The notes under the pieces are model-generated. The model was given only the letters and a program-made list of their open reading frames with translations. It was not told where the DNA came from and ran no database searches. 64,000 nucleotides of DNA, taken from assembly GCF_028475105.1 (NCBI RefSeq), contig NZ_CP116936.1, positions 806,001 through 870,000 of the forward strand. The letters run 5' to 3'. Position 1 is the first letter of the stretch. Each line of letters opens with the position of its first letter. This DNA comes from Micromonospora sp. LH3U1. GTDB lineage: Bacteria; Actinomycetota; Actinomycetes; Mycobacteriales; Micromonosporaceae. The translations under genes were made by a program, and so were the position numbers. This document shows, in pieces, positions 8,841 through 18,971 of this stretch.

Positions 8841-9823
8841 GGCTGCTTGCCCAGGACGTGGGTGCGGTAGAAGGCCCAGGCATCGCCGACCATGTCGTGC
8901 AGGGTCGGCTTCTGCGGCACCCAGCCCAGCTCCTCGCGGGCCAGCGCGGAGGAGGCCACCAGCTCGGCCGGGTCGCCCTCGCGGCGCGGCGCCACCTCGA
9001 CGGGCAGTTGGTGCCCGGTGATCTCGCGGACCACGTCGGCGACCTGGCGGTTGGTGAAGCCGTTGCCGTTGCCCAGGTTGTAGATCCGGTGCTGGCCGCT
9101 GGTGGCCGCGCCCAGCGCCAGCAGGTGCGCGCGGGCCAGGTCGGCGACGTGGATGTAGTCGCGGACGCAGGTGCCGTCCTCGGTGGGGTAGTCGTCGCCG
9201 AAGAGCTGGAGCTTCTCCCGCCGGCCGGCGGCGACCTCCAACGCGATCGGGATCAGGTGCGTCTCCGGGTCGTGCCGTTCGCCGAGCGCGACGTCGCCGT
9301 CGAGGTGGGCACCCGCGACGTTGAAGTAGCGCAGCGACACGGCGGCCAGCCCGTGCGCGATCGTCTCGGAGGTGAGCGCCATGTCGACGGCGAGCTTGGT
9401 GGCGCCGTACGTGTTGGTGGGCGCCTTGACCGCGGTCTCCGTGATGGGCAGCTCGGTGGGGTTGCCGTAGACGGCGGCGGTGGAGGAGAAGACCATCCTG
9501 GGCACCCCGGCGGCCCGAACCGCGTCGATCAGGGCGAGCGTGCCGACGGTGTTGGTCTGCCAGTAGATCTCCGGCTTGACCATCGACTCGCCGGCGGCGA
9601 TCAGGGCGGCGAAGTGCAGCACCCCGTCGAAGCCGGCGTCCGGGGTGATGACGCGGGCGGCGTCGTGGATGGACGCCTCGACGTGGGTCGCGTCCGGGGC
9701 GAGTGCCTCCCGGTGCCCGGTGCGCAGGTCGTCCAGGACGACCACCTGGTGGCCGGCGTCGAGCAGCATCCGGGTCACTACGCTGCCGATGAAGCCGGCG
9801 CCTCCGGTGACGAGCAGTTTCAC
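8837..9823 (-). CDS. galE: UDP-glucose 4-epimerase
   Basis: Interconverts UDP-galactose and UDP-glucose using bound NAD. The GTG at 9823 is chosen because GGGAGG precedes it and the Rossmann glycine motif follows at once (KLLVTGGAGFIGS, residues 2-14). The protein is then 328 residues, normal for bacterial GalE. The extended-SDR features are present: FSSTAAVYGNP with the catalytic Ser/Thr, and YGATKL (Tyr-x-x-x-Lys). The gene leads the galE-galK operon and is transcribed away from the CorC-like gene; the 197-base gap upstream holds a likely operator at 9930-9945. Confidence 0.95.
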   Translation of the reverse strand: MKLLVTGGAGFIGSVVTRMLLDAGHQVVVLDDLRTGHREALAPDATHVEASIHDAARVITPDAGFDGVLHFAALIAAGESMVKPEIYWQTNTVGTLALIDAVRAAGVPRMVFSSTAAVYGNPTELPITETAVKAPTNTYGATKLAVDMALTSETIAHGLAAVSLRYFNVAGAHLDGDVALGERHDPETHLIPIALEVAAGRREKLQLFGDDYPTEDGTCVRDYIHVADLARAHLLALGAATSGQHRIYNLGNGNGFTNRQVADVVREITGHQLPVEVAPRREGDPAELVASSALAREELGWVPQKPTLHDMVGDAWAFYRTHVLGKQP

Positions 9824-9925
9824 GTCGCAGCCTCCCTGCCTGGCCCGCCCAGGACGTGGCCCTTCGGTGATCACCCTAAGTCGGCGGCCGGCACCCTCGC
9901 CGATGCCACCGACAAACCCCATTCC

Positions 9926-9945
9926 ATCATAATCTCTCACGATTA
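9926..9945 (-). promoter_or_regulatory. Putative galE promoter with operator dyad
   Basis: In an unusually AT-rich patch upstream of galE, a 16-bp dyad TAATC-TCTCAC-GATTA spans 9930-9945. On the minus strand a -10-like TATGAT (9926-9931) overlaps one end, so a repressor bound there would block transcription of galEK. No regulator gene lies next to it. The leader to the galE GTG is then about 95 nt. The divergent gene at 10021 has its own -10-like TACCAT at 10008-10013. Confidence 0.45.
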
Positions 9946-10020
9946 AACAGAGCCGAACATGTGTGGCCCGCTTCGCGTGATCCCCGGTGCGGCGAGCCAA
10001 CGGTGTCTACCATCGCTGTC

Positions 10021-11091
10021 ATGCGGGAAGCGGCCCGTACCGGGCTCCGGCGACGCGTGCGGGTGCGGCCCCGCCGCGACCCCGGCCCGCTCGCTCGGGC
10101 CGTCGCCCGGGTGCTGGTCCGCGCCGCAGATGGTGCCAGCCGACTCGTCACCGATCTGCTCGGGGCAGGCCCGGCAGCCGGCCGTGAGCGCATCTCCGAG
10201 GCCGAGCTGCGGGATCTGGTCGCGGCGAACACCGTGCTCGACCCGGACGAGCGGCGGATCATCGACGAGGTCCTGGTGGCCGGTGCCAGCCTGATCCGCG
10301 AGGTGATGATGCCGCGTACCGAGGTGGTCTTCCTCCCGGCGCGGCTGACCATCGCCGAGGCCGCCCGGCTGGTCCGCGCCGAACCGCACACCCGCTACCC
10401 GGTCACCGACGGCACCCACGACGACGTGGTCGGCTTCGTGCACCTACGGGACGTGCTGCTGCGCCCGGACGCTGACCCGTGCGTCACCGTCGGCGAGTTG
10501 TCCCGGGAGGTGAAGCGGCTTCCCGGCACCAAACGGGTCCTACCCGCGCTGACCGAGATGCGCCGGGAGGGGAAGCACCTCGCGGTGGTGGTCGACGAAT
10601 ACGGCGGCACCGCCGGGATCGTCACCCTGGAGGACCTCATCGAGGAGTTGATCGGCGAGATCCACGACGAGTACGACGCCACTCCGGACCCGGTGCACGT
10701 CGGCCTGCCCGCCGTGGTGGACGGCCGCCTCAACCTCGCTGACTTCGCCGAACGGACCGGGGTGGCACTACCTCCTGGGCCGTACGAGACGGTCGGCGGG
10801 TTCGTGATGGCCGCGTTGGGCCGGCTCCCGGTGAACGGCGACGAGGTGCCGGTGCCCGGTGAGGCGGCCGACGTCGGCGCGCCCGATACCGCCGATCTGC
10901 CGGGCGGCTGGCTGCTGCGGGTGCTCGCGTTGGACGGCCGCCGGGTGGCCCGGCTCGCGGTCTCCGCCGTCCGGGTGCCCGAGCAGCGCCGGGTCGCCGC
11001 CGGGCCGACGCGCCGGGTCGGCGCGGACGAACCACGCGAGGTCAGCACCCCGACACCGGCGGGCCGCAGCCGACCCGCCGGCCCGTCATGA
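10021..11091 (+). CDS. CorC/HlyC-like protein with CBS pair and CorC_HlyC domain
   Basis: The protein has 356 residues. A basic N-terminal segment (about 1-60) is followed by two CBS domains (about 95-220; IREVMMPRTEVVFL, VVVDEYGGTAGIVTLEDLIEELIGEIHDE), then a CorC_HlyC C-terminal domain (about 230-315; YETVGGFVMAALGRLP) and a Pro/Arg-rich tail. Unlike most actinobacterial hemolysin-family proteins it has no N-terminal four-helix DUF21 membrane domain, so it resembles soluble CorC (magnesium/cobalt efflux accessory). The ATG at 10021 lies 7 nt after TACCAT (10008-10013), suggesting a leaderless mRNA. The ion specificity cannot be read from the sequence. Confidence 0.85.
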   Translation: MREAARTGLRRRVRVRPRRDPGPLARAVARVLVRAADGASRLVTDLLGAGPAAGRERISEAELRDLVAANTVLDPDERRIIDEVLVAGASLIREVMMPRTEVVFLPARLTIAEAARLVRAEPHTRYPVTDGTHDDVVGFVHLRDVLLRPDADPCVTVGELSREVKRLPGTKRVLPALTEMRREGKHLAVVVDEYGGTAGIVTLEDLIEELIGEIHDEYDATPDPVHVGLPAVVDGRLNLADFAERTGVALPPGPYETVGGFVMAALGRLPVNGDEVPVPGEAADVGAPDTADLPGGWLLRVLALDGRRVARLAVSAVRVPEQRRVAAGPTRRVGADEPREVSTPTPAGRSRPAGPS

Positions 11092-12150
<1,059 letters not shown>

Positions 12151-12199
12151 CTCCGCGAGACAGGTGGACGGGTCGGTGGCCGGAGGGGCAGCGCGAAGC

Positions 12200-12745
12200 G
12201 TGGATCGCAGTGGCGGGGTGGTGCCGACCGGCGACACCATCCAGATCGGCATCGCGGTGGACATCCCCGAGCCGTGGGGTGCCCAGCTCACCCGGCGGCG
12301 GGTCGAGGCCGGCGACCCGCTCGCGGTGCCCGCGCACGTGACGTTGCTCGGGCCCACCGAGATCCGGACGGTCGATCTGCCCGCCGTCGAGCGGCACCTG
12401 GCCGCCGTCGCCGCCGCGCACCTGCCGTTCGCGCTGCACCTGCGGGGCACCGGCACGTTCCGTCCGGTCACCCAGGTGGTGTTCGTCGCGGTGGCCACCG
12501 GGATCAGCGAGTGTGAGTTGCTGGCCGCCGCCATCGTCGCGACGCCGCACCTGCACCGCGAGGCCCGCTTCCCGTACCATCCGCACGTCACCGTGGCGCA
12601 GGACGTGGCGCCGGAGGCCCTGGACAAGGTGTACGAGGATCTGGCCGACTTCTCCGCGATGTTCGAAGTCGACGCGTTCACCCTCTTCTCGCACAGCGGA
12701 CAGGCCCGGTGGCAGCCGCGTCGGGATTTCCGCCTCGGCGATTGA
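12200..12745 (+). CDS. 2'-5' RNA ligase family protein (LigT/2H phosphoesterase)
   Basis: The two signature tetrapeptides of 2H phosphoesterases are present: HVTL (in PAHVTLLG) and HVTV (in YHPHVTVA), separated by about 85 residues as in LigT/ThpR-like proteins. Such enzymes act on 2',5' or 2',3'-cyclic phosphodiesters of RNA or nucleotides; the substrate here is unknown. With GTG at 12200 the product is 181 residues. GTGs at 12176 and 12221 are also in frame, so the start is uncertain. It lies between trpS and a YihY-type membrane protein gene on the same strand. Confidence 0.8.
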   Translation: MDRSGGVVPTGDTIQIGIAVDIPEPWGAQLTRRRVEAGDPLAVPAHVTLLGPTEIRTVDLPAVERHLAAVAAAHLPFALHLRGTGTFRPVTQVVFVAVATGISECELLAAAIVATPHLHREARFPYHPHVTVAQDVAPEALDKVYEDLADFSAMFEVDAFTLFSHSGQARWQPRRDFRLGD

Positions 12746-12824
12746 GCCGTCGGCGACGCGCCGGCCGGGGCGCATCGGGAGCCGGTTGCCACTACGGCGG
12801 TGGGAGATCGGCGAGGATGATCGC

Positions 12825-13751
12825 GTGAACGTGGTCGGCTGGATCGAGGCGGGCATCGACCGCTGGGTGAGCGCCGCGCGCCACCGCTCGGGGCTCTTCG
12901 ATCACGTGTGGCGGGCCGGCGCGTTGTACGCCGAGGTGCTGGCGGGCCGGCTTGCCGCCGCGATCGCCTACTACGGCTTCTTCGCGGTGTTCGCCCTCGC
13001 CCTGGTCGCGTACTCCATCTTCGGCGCGATCCTGGAGGACAACGACGAGGTCAGCGCGGCGGCGGCCGGCTTCCTCAACGAGAACCTGCCGTTCCTGGAC
13101 GCGGAGCAGATCGCCAACTCCAGCGGCACGGTCGGTGTGGTCGGCCTGGTCATCCTGGTGTTCACCGGGATCGGGTGGGTAGAGGCCATTCGGTCCTCGC
13201 AGCGGTTGATGTATCAGCTCAACCAGCAGCCGGGCAACCTGGTGATGCGGCGGCTGGTCGACCTGGGCGTGATGATCGGCATTTTCGTTCTGCTCGGCGT
13301 CTCGGTCGCGGCGGTGGACGCGTTGGAGTCGCTGCTGCGTTTCCTGTTGCGCAGCACCGGATCGGTCGGCCTGACCACGATCAGCGCGGTGCTCAGCGTG
13401 CTGTTCAACGCGGTGCTCGCCACCGCACTGCTCGTCGCGGTGCCCCGGCTGCGGATGAGCCGGTCCCGGCTGCGTCCGGTGGTGGTGCTGGTCGCGGTCG
13501 GCATCACGCTGCTGAACACGGTCGGGCGGTACTACGTGGTGCGTACCGAGCGGAACCCGGCGTACACCGTGGTGGCCGGCGCGGTCGGTCTGCTGCTCTA
13601 CCTCTACCTGCTCAACCAGCTGGTGCTGTTCGGCGCGGCGCTCCTCGCGACCAGCACGAACGGTCGGGTGGTGGACCTGGCGGAGGCCGCCGTCCCGCCG
13701 AGGGACGTCGACGAGGACACCGACCCCGGCACGCCGGGCGGTGGGGGCTGA
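12825..13751 (+). CDS. YihY/virulence factor BrkB family membrane protein
   Basis: The protein has 308 residues and six predicted membrane segments, the first at about 40-65 with the family motif [16 protein letters not shown], the last ending near the [18 protein letters not shown] motif. Known members are inner-membrane proteins of unclear function. The GTG start at 12825 lies 6 nt after GAGGAT, so the mRNA may be leaderless. A polar Asp/Pro/Gly tail follows the last helix. The stop overlaps the ATG of the GntR regulator gene (TGATG), so the pair is probably coupled and the regulator may control this unit. Confidence 0.88.
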   Translation: MNVVGWIEAGIDRWVSAARHRSGLFDHVWRAGALYAEVLAGRLAAAIAYYGFFAVFALALVAYSIFGAILEDNDEVSAAAAGFLNENLPFLDAEQIANSSGTVGVVGLVILVFTGIGWVEAIRSSQRLMYQLNQQPGNLVMRRLVDLGVMIGIFVLLGVSVAAVDALESLLRFLLRSTGSVGLTTISAVLSVLFNAVLATALLVAVPRLRMSRSRLRPVVVLVAVGITLLNTVGRYYVVRTERNPAYTVVAGAVGLLLYLYLLNQLVLFGAALLATSTNGRVVDLAEAAVPPRDVDEDTDPGTPGGGG

Positions 13752-14137
13752 TGACGGAAGGTGTGCAGGTGCTGATCTCGGTCGATCCGGACTCGTCGGT
13801 GCCCCCGTACGAGCAGGTCCGTGTGCAGCTCGCCGAGCTGATCGGCGACGGTCGGTTGCCGGTCGGTTGCCGACTGCCCACCGTCCGGCAGCTCGCCGCC
13901 GACCTGCGGTTGGCCGCGAACACGGTGGCCCGGGCGTACCGGGAGTTGGAGGTTGCCGGGCTGTTGGAGACCCGGGGGCGCAACGGCACCTTCGTGGCTC
14001 CCGGCCGGGACGACGCCGTCGATCGGCTGCAGCGGGCGGCGGCCGACTACGCGGCCGAGGCAGCTCGGCTCGGCGTGTCGCCGGCCACCGCGCTCGCCCT
14101 GGTCCGTGCCGCCCTGGATGCCGTCCGCCCCGGCTGA
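13751..14137 (+). CDS. Short GntR-family transcriptional regulator (YtrA type)
   Basis: The protein has 128 residues: a winged-helix domain (about 12-80; [41 protein letters not shown]) followed by a short helical tail instead of a ligand-binding domain. This layout is typical of YtrA-subfamily GntR regulators, which often sit beside membrane transport genes. Here the ATG overlaps the stop of the YihY-like gene upstream (TGATG). The effector and targets are unknown. Confidence 0.88.
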   Translation: MTEGVQVLISVDPDSSVPPYEQVRVQLAELIGDGRLPVGCRLPTVRQLAADLRLAANTVARAYRELEVAGLLETRGRNGTFVAPGRDDAVDRLQRAAADYAAEAARLGVSPATALALVRAALDAVRPG

Positions 14138-14218
14138 CCGGCCGCCGATCGGCCGCCGGACGGGCGGTAACTGAGCGGAAAGGCGTCGGCGCTCGCGTTC
14201 GCGGACCATGATGAGCCG

Positions 14219-14656
14219 GTGGGCGCACTCATGACACTGGACCTGCCGGCGGACTCACCGCTCCTCGGCCTGCCGTGGATCATCACCTTCGGTCCGCTCG
14301 GTGACCTCGACGAGTGGGAGCCGGTGGTCTGCGGGCCGTACGAGCGGCCGCACGCGTTGGCGCTGGCCGAGGCGGTGGTTGCCGAGGAGCAGTTGATGGC
14401 CGTGGTGGAGCCGCTGCTGCCGGCGCTGTCCGCCGACGAGATCCGCAGTGAGATCGCCGCCGCGCAGGTGGCCGCCGAGGACGAGGCCCGTCAGGTGGAG
14501 GGGGCCGACCTCTACGGGGATTTCGAGGACGTGATCGACGAGGAACTGGACGCCGCCGCCGACGAGGCAGGCCACGGTGAGCCCGCCGAGCCACCGAACG
14601 AGGCCGAGGTGCGCGCCGGCTTGACCCGGATCGCGGCGCTGCTCACCGCGAAGTGA
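14219..14656 (+). CDS. Hypothetical acidic protein
   Basis: The protein has 145 residues and no domain I recognise. It begins with a hydrophobic/aromatic part (LGLPWIITFGPLGDLDEWEPVVCGPYERPHA, described here only by its ends) and then becomes strongly acidic and Ala-rich, with predicted helices around 50-85. The GTG at 14219 is chosen because CATGAT at 14207-14212 would act as the -10 of a leaderless mRNA; the ATG at 14231 is an alternative. Codon use matches its neighbours, so it is probably a real gene. It is followed by a strong hairpin. Confidence 0.6.
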   Translation: MGALMTLDLPADSPLLGLPWIITFGPLGDLDEWEPVVCGPYERPHALALAEAVVAEEQLMAVVEPLLPALSADEIRSEIAAAQVAAEDEARQVEGADLYGDFEDVIDEELDAAADEAGHGEPAEPPNEAEVRAGLTRIAALLTAK

Positions 14657-14679
14657 TGGCCCGGCGCGGCGCAGACGAA

Positions 14680-14719
14680 CACCGGCGCCGCGCGGAGCGG
14701 ACTCCGCGTGGCGCCGGTG
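14680..14719. terminator. Strong hairpin between convergent genes
   Basis: An 18-bp stem (14680-14697 with 14702-14719) with a 4-nt loop and one internal mismatch lies between the hypothetical gene ending at 14656 and the minus-strand GH13 gene ending at 14811. It can serve both strands; there is no long T-run. Confidence 0.75.
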
Positions 14720-14810
14720 TCACCTCACCCCCCACCACAAGGGGCCGGTAGCCCAGTCGCCCGCCGGCGCGGGGCACGGCGAACGACCAGGTCGAGAACC
14801 AGTTACCCGC

Positions 14811-16445
14811 TCAGCGCCGTTCCAACCAGGCGGCCGCGTCAACGGGCAGCAGGTGGCCGGAGCCCTGGCCGGTGAGCGCGTCGCTGGCGACGAGCGGCTG
14901 GCCGTACCCGTCGATCAGGACCGGCGCGCCGCTGAGGTTGACCACGCAGGTCAACGTGGTTTCGCCGGCGGTGCGGGAGAAGGCCAGTACGCCTGGCCCG
15001 GTCTCCAGCCAGGTGACGCCGTCGGCGTCGCTGGCCAGCGCCGGATGCTCGTGACGGATCCTTAGCGCGGCCCGGTACAGCTCCAGCGTCGAGCCGGGCA
15101 CGCCGGTCTGCGCGGTGACGGACAGGGCACGCCAGAGCGCCGGGGCGGGCAGCCAGCTCAACTCGCTGCCGGCCGGCCCGAAGCCGTACGGGGCCAACTC
15201 GCCGCTCCACGGGATGGGCACCCGGCAGCCGTCGCGGCTCTCGCCGGTCCGCAGGAACGCCGGGTCCTGTCGCAGCTCGTCGGGAAGGTCGAGGACCTCG
15301 GGCAGGCCCAGCTCCTCACCCTGGTACAGGTACGCGCAGCCGGGCAGGGCGAGCATCAGCAGGCTGGCGGCGCGGGCCCGGCGCAGCCCTTCGGCGCCGT
15401 CGCCGTACCGGGTGACGTGCCGCTGTTTGTCGTGGTTGGACAGCACCCAGGTGGTGGGCGCCCCGACCACGGTCGCCTCGCCCAATGCCGTGTCGATCAC
15501 CTTGCGGAACGAGTCGGCCGACCAGGTGGCGTCGAGGAAGTCGAAGCTGAACGCCTGGTGCAACTCGTCCGGGCCGATGTAGCGGGCCAGGCGCTGCGGC
15601 GTCTCGGCCCATGCCTCGGCGACGGCCATCCGCCCGCCCGGGTAGCTGTCCAGGATGGGACGCCAGGCGCGGTAGATCTCGTGCACCTCGTCCTGGTCGA
15701 AGTAGGGCAGCCGGCCCTTGCCGAGCAGTTCGACCTGGCGTTGGCCGGTGGTCATCGTGCTGAAGCCGACGTCCGGCAACCCGTCAGCCTTGATCATGCC
15801 GTGCGCGACGTCGATGCGGAATCCGTCCACGCCTCGGTCGAGCCAGAACCGCAGCACGTCCTCGAACTCGGTGCGCACCTCCGGGTGGCGCCAGTTCAGG
15901 TCCGGCTGGGCCGGGTCGAACAGGTGCAGGTACCACTGGCCGTCCGCGATCCGGGTCCAGGCTGGGCCGCCGAAGATGCTCTCCCAGTCGTTCGGGGGCA
16001 GCTCGCCGTGCGTGCCCTGGCCGTCGGCGAAGAGGTAGCGGGCCCGCTCCGGCGAGCCGGGGCCGGCGGCGAGAGCGGCGGTGAACCAGCGGTGCGCACT
16101 GGAGGTGTGGTTGGGCACCAGGTCGACGATGATCCGCAGGCCGAGGGCATGCGCGTCGGTGATCATGGCGTCGAAGTCGGCGAGTGTGCCGAACATCGGG
16201 TCTACGTCTCGGTAGTCGGCGACGTCGTACCCGCCGTCGATCATGGGAGAGGTGTAGAAGGGGGTCAGCCAGAGCGCGTCCACCCCGAGGTCGTGCAGGT
16301 ACGGCAGGCGTTGCCGGATGCCCTGGAGGTCACCGGTGCCGTCGCCGTCGCTGTCGGCGAAGCTGCGGACGTACACCTGGTAGACGACCGCGGAGCGCCA
16401 CCAGTCGTCGTCGGCGGCGTGGGGCGGGGTGGCGGTGCTGATCAT
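14811..16445 (-). CDS. Alpha-glucosidase / oligo-1,6-glucosidase (GH13)
   Basis: Hydrolyses alpha-glucosides. The ATG at 16445 gives 544 residues with no signal peptide, so it acts in the cytoplasm on sugars brought in by the adjacent transporter. GH13 regions are visible: DLVPNH (region I), GFRIDVAH with the nucleophile Asp (region II), AVAEAWAE with the acid/base Glu (region III), LSNHD (region IV). The N-terminus WWRSAVVYQVYVRSFADSDGDGTGDL is typical of oligo-1,6-glucosidases and trehalose/isomaltose enzymes; the exact linkage cannot be decided. It lies downstream of the LacI-type gene on the same strand, with operator-like half sites upstream. Confidence 0.92.
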   Translation of the reverse strand: MISTATPPHAADDDWWRSAVVYQVYVRSFADSDGDGTGDLQGIRQRLPYLHDLGVDALWLTPFYTSPMIDGGYDVADYRDVDPMFGTLADFDAMITDAHALGLRIIVDLVPNHTSSAHRWFTAALAAGPGSPERARYLFADGQGTHGELPPNDWESIFGGPAWTRIADGQWYLHLFDPAQPDLNWRHPEVRTEFEDVLRFWLDRGVDGFRIDVAHGMIKADGLPDVGFSTMTTGQRQVELLGKGRLPYFDQDEVHEIYRAWRPILDSYPGGRMAVAEAWAETPQRLARYIGPDELHQAFSFDFLDATWSADSFRKVIDTALGEATVVGAPTTWVLSNHDKQRHVTRYGDGAEGLRRARAASLLMLALPGCAYLYQGEELGLPEVLDLPDELRQDPAFLRTGESRDGCRVPIPWSGELAPYGFGPAGSELSWLPAPALWRALSVTAQTGVPGSTLELYRAALRIRHEHPALASDADGVTWLETGPGVLAFSRTAGETTLTCVVNLSGAPVLIDGYGQPLVASDALTGQGSGHLLPVDAAAWLERR

Positions 16446-16470
16446 CCGAGCAATATGCCGGCCCGCCGCT

Positions 16471-16492
16471 GCAAGAGTCAAGCAGATCTTGC
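16471..16492 (-). promoter_or_regulatory. Operator-like half sites upstream of the GH13 gene
   Basis: GCAAG at 16471-16475 and CTTGC at 16488-16492 match the half sites of the dyads between the LacI-type gene and malE, but with a 12-nt spacer. They overlap the 3' end of the regulator gene and lie 26-47 bases upstream of the GH13 start, so the enzyme gene may have its own regulated promoter. Confidence 0.45.
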
Positions 16493-17524
16493 GTAAGCGA
16501 GTCGCGCGGAACTCGGGGCAACCGCGGTGGAACCGCGCACCACCAGCTCCGGGCGGAACAGGTATTCGGAGTGCGGGGCGCCGTGTCCGTTGATCTCGTC
16601 CACCAAGGCCCGGACGGCGGCCACCGCCATCGCGATGACCGGCTGCCGCATGGTGGTCAGCGGCGGGTCGGTGAAGGCCATCAGCGGTGAGTCGTCGTAG
16701 CCGACCACGGAGAGTTCGCCCGGCACGCTGAGGCCGCGCTGGCGGGCCGCACGGATCGCACCGAGCGCCATCAGGTCGGAGCCGCAGACCACGCCGGTGA
16801 CCCCGCGGTCCAGCAATCGGCCGGCCGCCGCCTCGCCACCCTCCACGCCGAACAGGGACAGCTCGGCCAGAGGGCCCAGATCGGCTTCGGCGACGCCGGC
16901 CAGTCGCGTCATCGCGGAGCGCCAGCCGGCCACCTTGCGCTGCACCGGGACGAACCGGTCCGGGCCGGTGATCAGGCCGATCCGCCGGTGCCCGAGCGCG
17001 ACCAGGTGGGCAACGGCCAGCTCCGCCGCCTCCCGGTCATCGCAGGAGACGAAGGGTGCACCGATGCCGGGCACGTACCCGTTGATCATCACGACTGGCA
17101 ACGGCCGGGCGAGCAGCGCCCGGTAGCGGTCGTGGTTGGCGGCGGTGTCGGCGTGCAGACCGGAGACGAAGGCGATCCCGGAGACCTGCCGGTCCAGCAG
17201 CATCTCCACGTACTCGTCCTCGGTCACGCCGCCGGCCGTCTGGGTGCAGAGCACCGGAGTGAACCCGCTCTGCGCCAGTGTCGACTCGATGACCTGGGCG
17301 AAGGCGGGGAAGATCGGGTTGTCCAGCTCCGGCACCACCAGGCCGACCAGTCCGGCGCTGCGCTTGCGCAGTCGGGCGGGGCGCTCGTAGCCAAGCACGT
17401 CGAGTGCAGTGAGGACTGCCTGCCGGGTCTCCGGGGCCACGCCGGGGCGGTCGTTGAGCACCCGCGACACCGTGGCCTCGCTGACTTCGGCCTGCTGGGC
17501 GATGTCGGACAGTCGAGCGCGCAT
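16478..17524 (-). CDS. LacI-family transcriptional regulator (MalR-like)
   Basis: The protein has 348 residues: a LacI helix-turn-helix at about 4-25 (LSDIAQQAEVSEATVSRVLN), a hinge helix, and a periplasmic-binding-protein-like sensor domain (about 60-335; GYDDSPLMAF). It is placed between the GH13 gene (same strand, downstream) and the divergent malE-like transporter genes. Several GCAAG-NN-CTTGC-like dyads fill the gap on its 5' side. By analogy with MalR of Streptomyces it probably represses both directions until a maltodextrin or related glucoside is present. The ligand is inferred from context, not from residues. Confidence 0.93.
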   Translation of the reverse strand: MRARLSDIAQQAEVSEATVSRVLNDRPGVAPETRQAVLTALDVLGYERPARLRKRSAGLVGLVVPELDNPIFPAFAQVIESTLAQSGFTPVLCTQTAGGVTEDEYVEMLLDRQVSGIAFVSGLHADTAANHDRYRALLARPLPVVMINGYVPGIGAPFVSCDDREAAELAVAHLVALGHRRIGLITGPDRFVPVQRKVAGWRSAMTRLAGVAEADLGPLAELSLFGVEGGEAAAGRLLDRGVTGVVCGSDLMALGAIRAARQRGLSVPGELSVVGYDDSPLMAFTDPPLTTMRQPVIAMAVAAVRALVDEINGHGAPHSEYLFRPELVVRGSTAVAPSSARLAYARSA

Positions 17525-17544
17525 GGCGGCACTTTAGCCCACCG

Positions 17545-17661
17545 GCAAGTTCTTGCGGGGTCCCTTGCAAGTGCTTCCATAATTTGCAACCTCTTGCTAA
17601 CGTCCCCGCAACATGCGAGAGCAGCGGCGCAGCGCCCATGCGCCGGTTGGCAAGAACTTCC
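17545..17661. promoter_or_regulatory. Cluster of LacI/MalR-type operators
   Basis: The divergent region between the LacI-type gene and malE contains a perfect dyad GCAAG-TT-CTTGC (17545-17556), CTTGCAAG (17564-17571), TTGCAACCTCTTGC (starting about 17584), and GCAAG-AA-CTTCC (17650-17661). The shared consensus GCAAG-NN-CTTGC is of the kind bound by LacI-family repressors. The first site is 21 bases from the regulator start, so autoregulation is likely, and the others can cover the malE promoter. Confidence 0.75.
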
Positions 17662-17723
17662 AGAGCTTCCCATCGGTGGGCCGCCCTTCCCCCGGCGGAC
17701 CCGCCATGACGACAGGAGTACCG

Positions 17724-18971
17724 ATGCGCATCCGTACCGCGGGTGTGGTCGCCCTCTTCACCCTGGCGCTCGCTGCCTCCGGGTGTGGCGGCGACAGCGA
17801 CGAGCCGGCCGCGAAGGAATCCCCCAAGGCCGCCGGCGGCAAGCTGGTGATCTGGGCGGACGACAAGCGGACCGCCGCCCTCAAGCCGTTCGCCGACAAG
17901 TTCGGCCAGGAGAACGGCGTCACCGTCGAGGTCCAGGCTGTCAGCAAGGACCTGCAGACCAACTTCGTCACCGCCTCGCAGCAGGGCAGCGGCCCCGACG
18001 TGGTCGTCGGCGCGCACGACTGGATCGGCAACCTCGTGCAGAACGGTGCCATCGATCCGGTGCAGCTCGCCGCCGAGCAGAAGAGCGCGTTCAACGCGAC
18101 CGCCATCAAGGCGGTCACCTTCAACGGTCAGCTCTACGGCGTGCCGTACGCGCAGGAGAACCTGGCGCTGATCCGCAACACCGAGCTGGCCCCCGAGGCG
18201 CCGAAGACCATCGAGGACCTGGTCGCCACGGGCAAGCAGCTCAAGGCGTCCAAGAAGGCCACCGAGACGCTCTGCCTCCAGGTCGGCCAGAACGGCGACG
18301 CGTACCACATCTACCCGCTCTACAGCTCGGCCGGCGGCTACCTCTTCGGCACCGGCGCGAACGGCGACTACGACCCGAAGGACCTGGGCGTCGGCAAGCC
18401 CGAGTCCATCGAGGCGTTCAAGAAGATCGGCGCGTTGGGCGAGAAGGGCGAGGGCGTGCTCAAGCGCTCCATCGCGGACACCAACTCGATCGCCACCTTC
18501 ACCGGCAAGAAGTGCGCCTACCTGGTTTCCGGTCCGTGGGCGGTGGCCGACGTCAAGAAGGCCAACATCAAGTACGACATCTCCGCCATCCCCGGCTTCG
18601 CGGGCGGCAAGGAGGCGCAGCCGTTCGTGGGTGTGCAGGCGTTCTACGTTGCCGCCAAGGGCAAGAACAAGGCGCTGGCCCAGGAGTTCGTCGCCAACTA
18701 CACCACCACGCCCGAGTTGGCCGTCGCGCTCTACAACGCCGAGCCCCGGCCCCCGGCGTTGACCGCCGCCCTCGACCAGGTCAAGGGCAGTGATCCGGAT
18801 CTGGCCAAGTTCCAGGAGGCTGGCAAGAACGGGCAGGTGCTCCCGGCCATCCCGGCGATGGCCGCGATCTGGGACCCGTTCGGCAAGGCCGAGGCCGCCG
18901 TCATCGGTGGCGCCGACCCGACCAGCACCATCACCACGGCCGGCAAGACGATCTCCGGCCAGATCAAGTAA
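17724..18971 (+). CDS. Maltose/maltodextrin-type ABC transporter substrate-binding lipoprotein
   Basis: The extracytoplasmic sugar-binding protein has 415 residues. The ATG at 17724 follows AGGAG (17714-17718). A lipoprotein signal peptide ends in LAASGC, with the Cys to be lipidated at about residue 21. The mature part matches family 1 solute-binding proteins (LVIWADDKRTAALKPFADKF; GKKCAYLVSGPWAV; ALAQEFVANYTTTPE). Its stop overlaps the start of the MalF-like gene by one base (TAATG). The operator cluster upstream and the GH13 enzyme nearby point to alpha-glucosides, with maltose or maltodextrin most likely. Confidence 0.92.
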   Translation: MRIRTAGVVALFTLALAASGCGGDSDEPAAKESPKAAGGKLVIWADDKRTAALKPFADKFGQENGVTVEVQAVSKDLQTNFVTASQQGSGPDVVVGAHDWIGNLVQNGAIDPVQLAAEQKSAFNATAIKAVTFNGQLYGVPYAQENLALIRNTELAPEAPKTIEDLVATGKQLKASKKATETLCLQVGQNGDAYHIYPLYSSAGGYLFGTGANGDYDPKDLGVGKPESIEAFKKIGALGEKGEGVLKRSIADTNSIATFTGKKCAYLVSGPWAVADVKKANIKYDISAIPGFAGGKEAQPFVGVQAFYVAAKGKNKALAQEFVANYTTTPELAVALYNAEPRPPALTAALDQVKGSDPDLAKFQEAGKNGQVLPAIPAMAAIWDPFGKAEAAVIGGADPTSTITTAGKTISGQIK

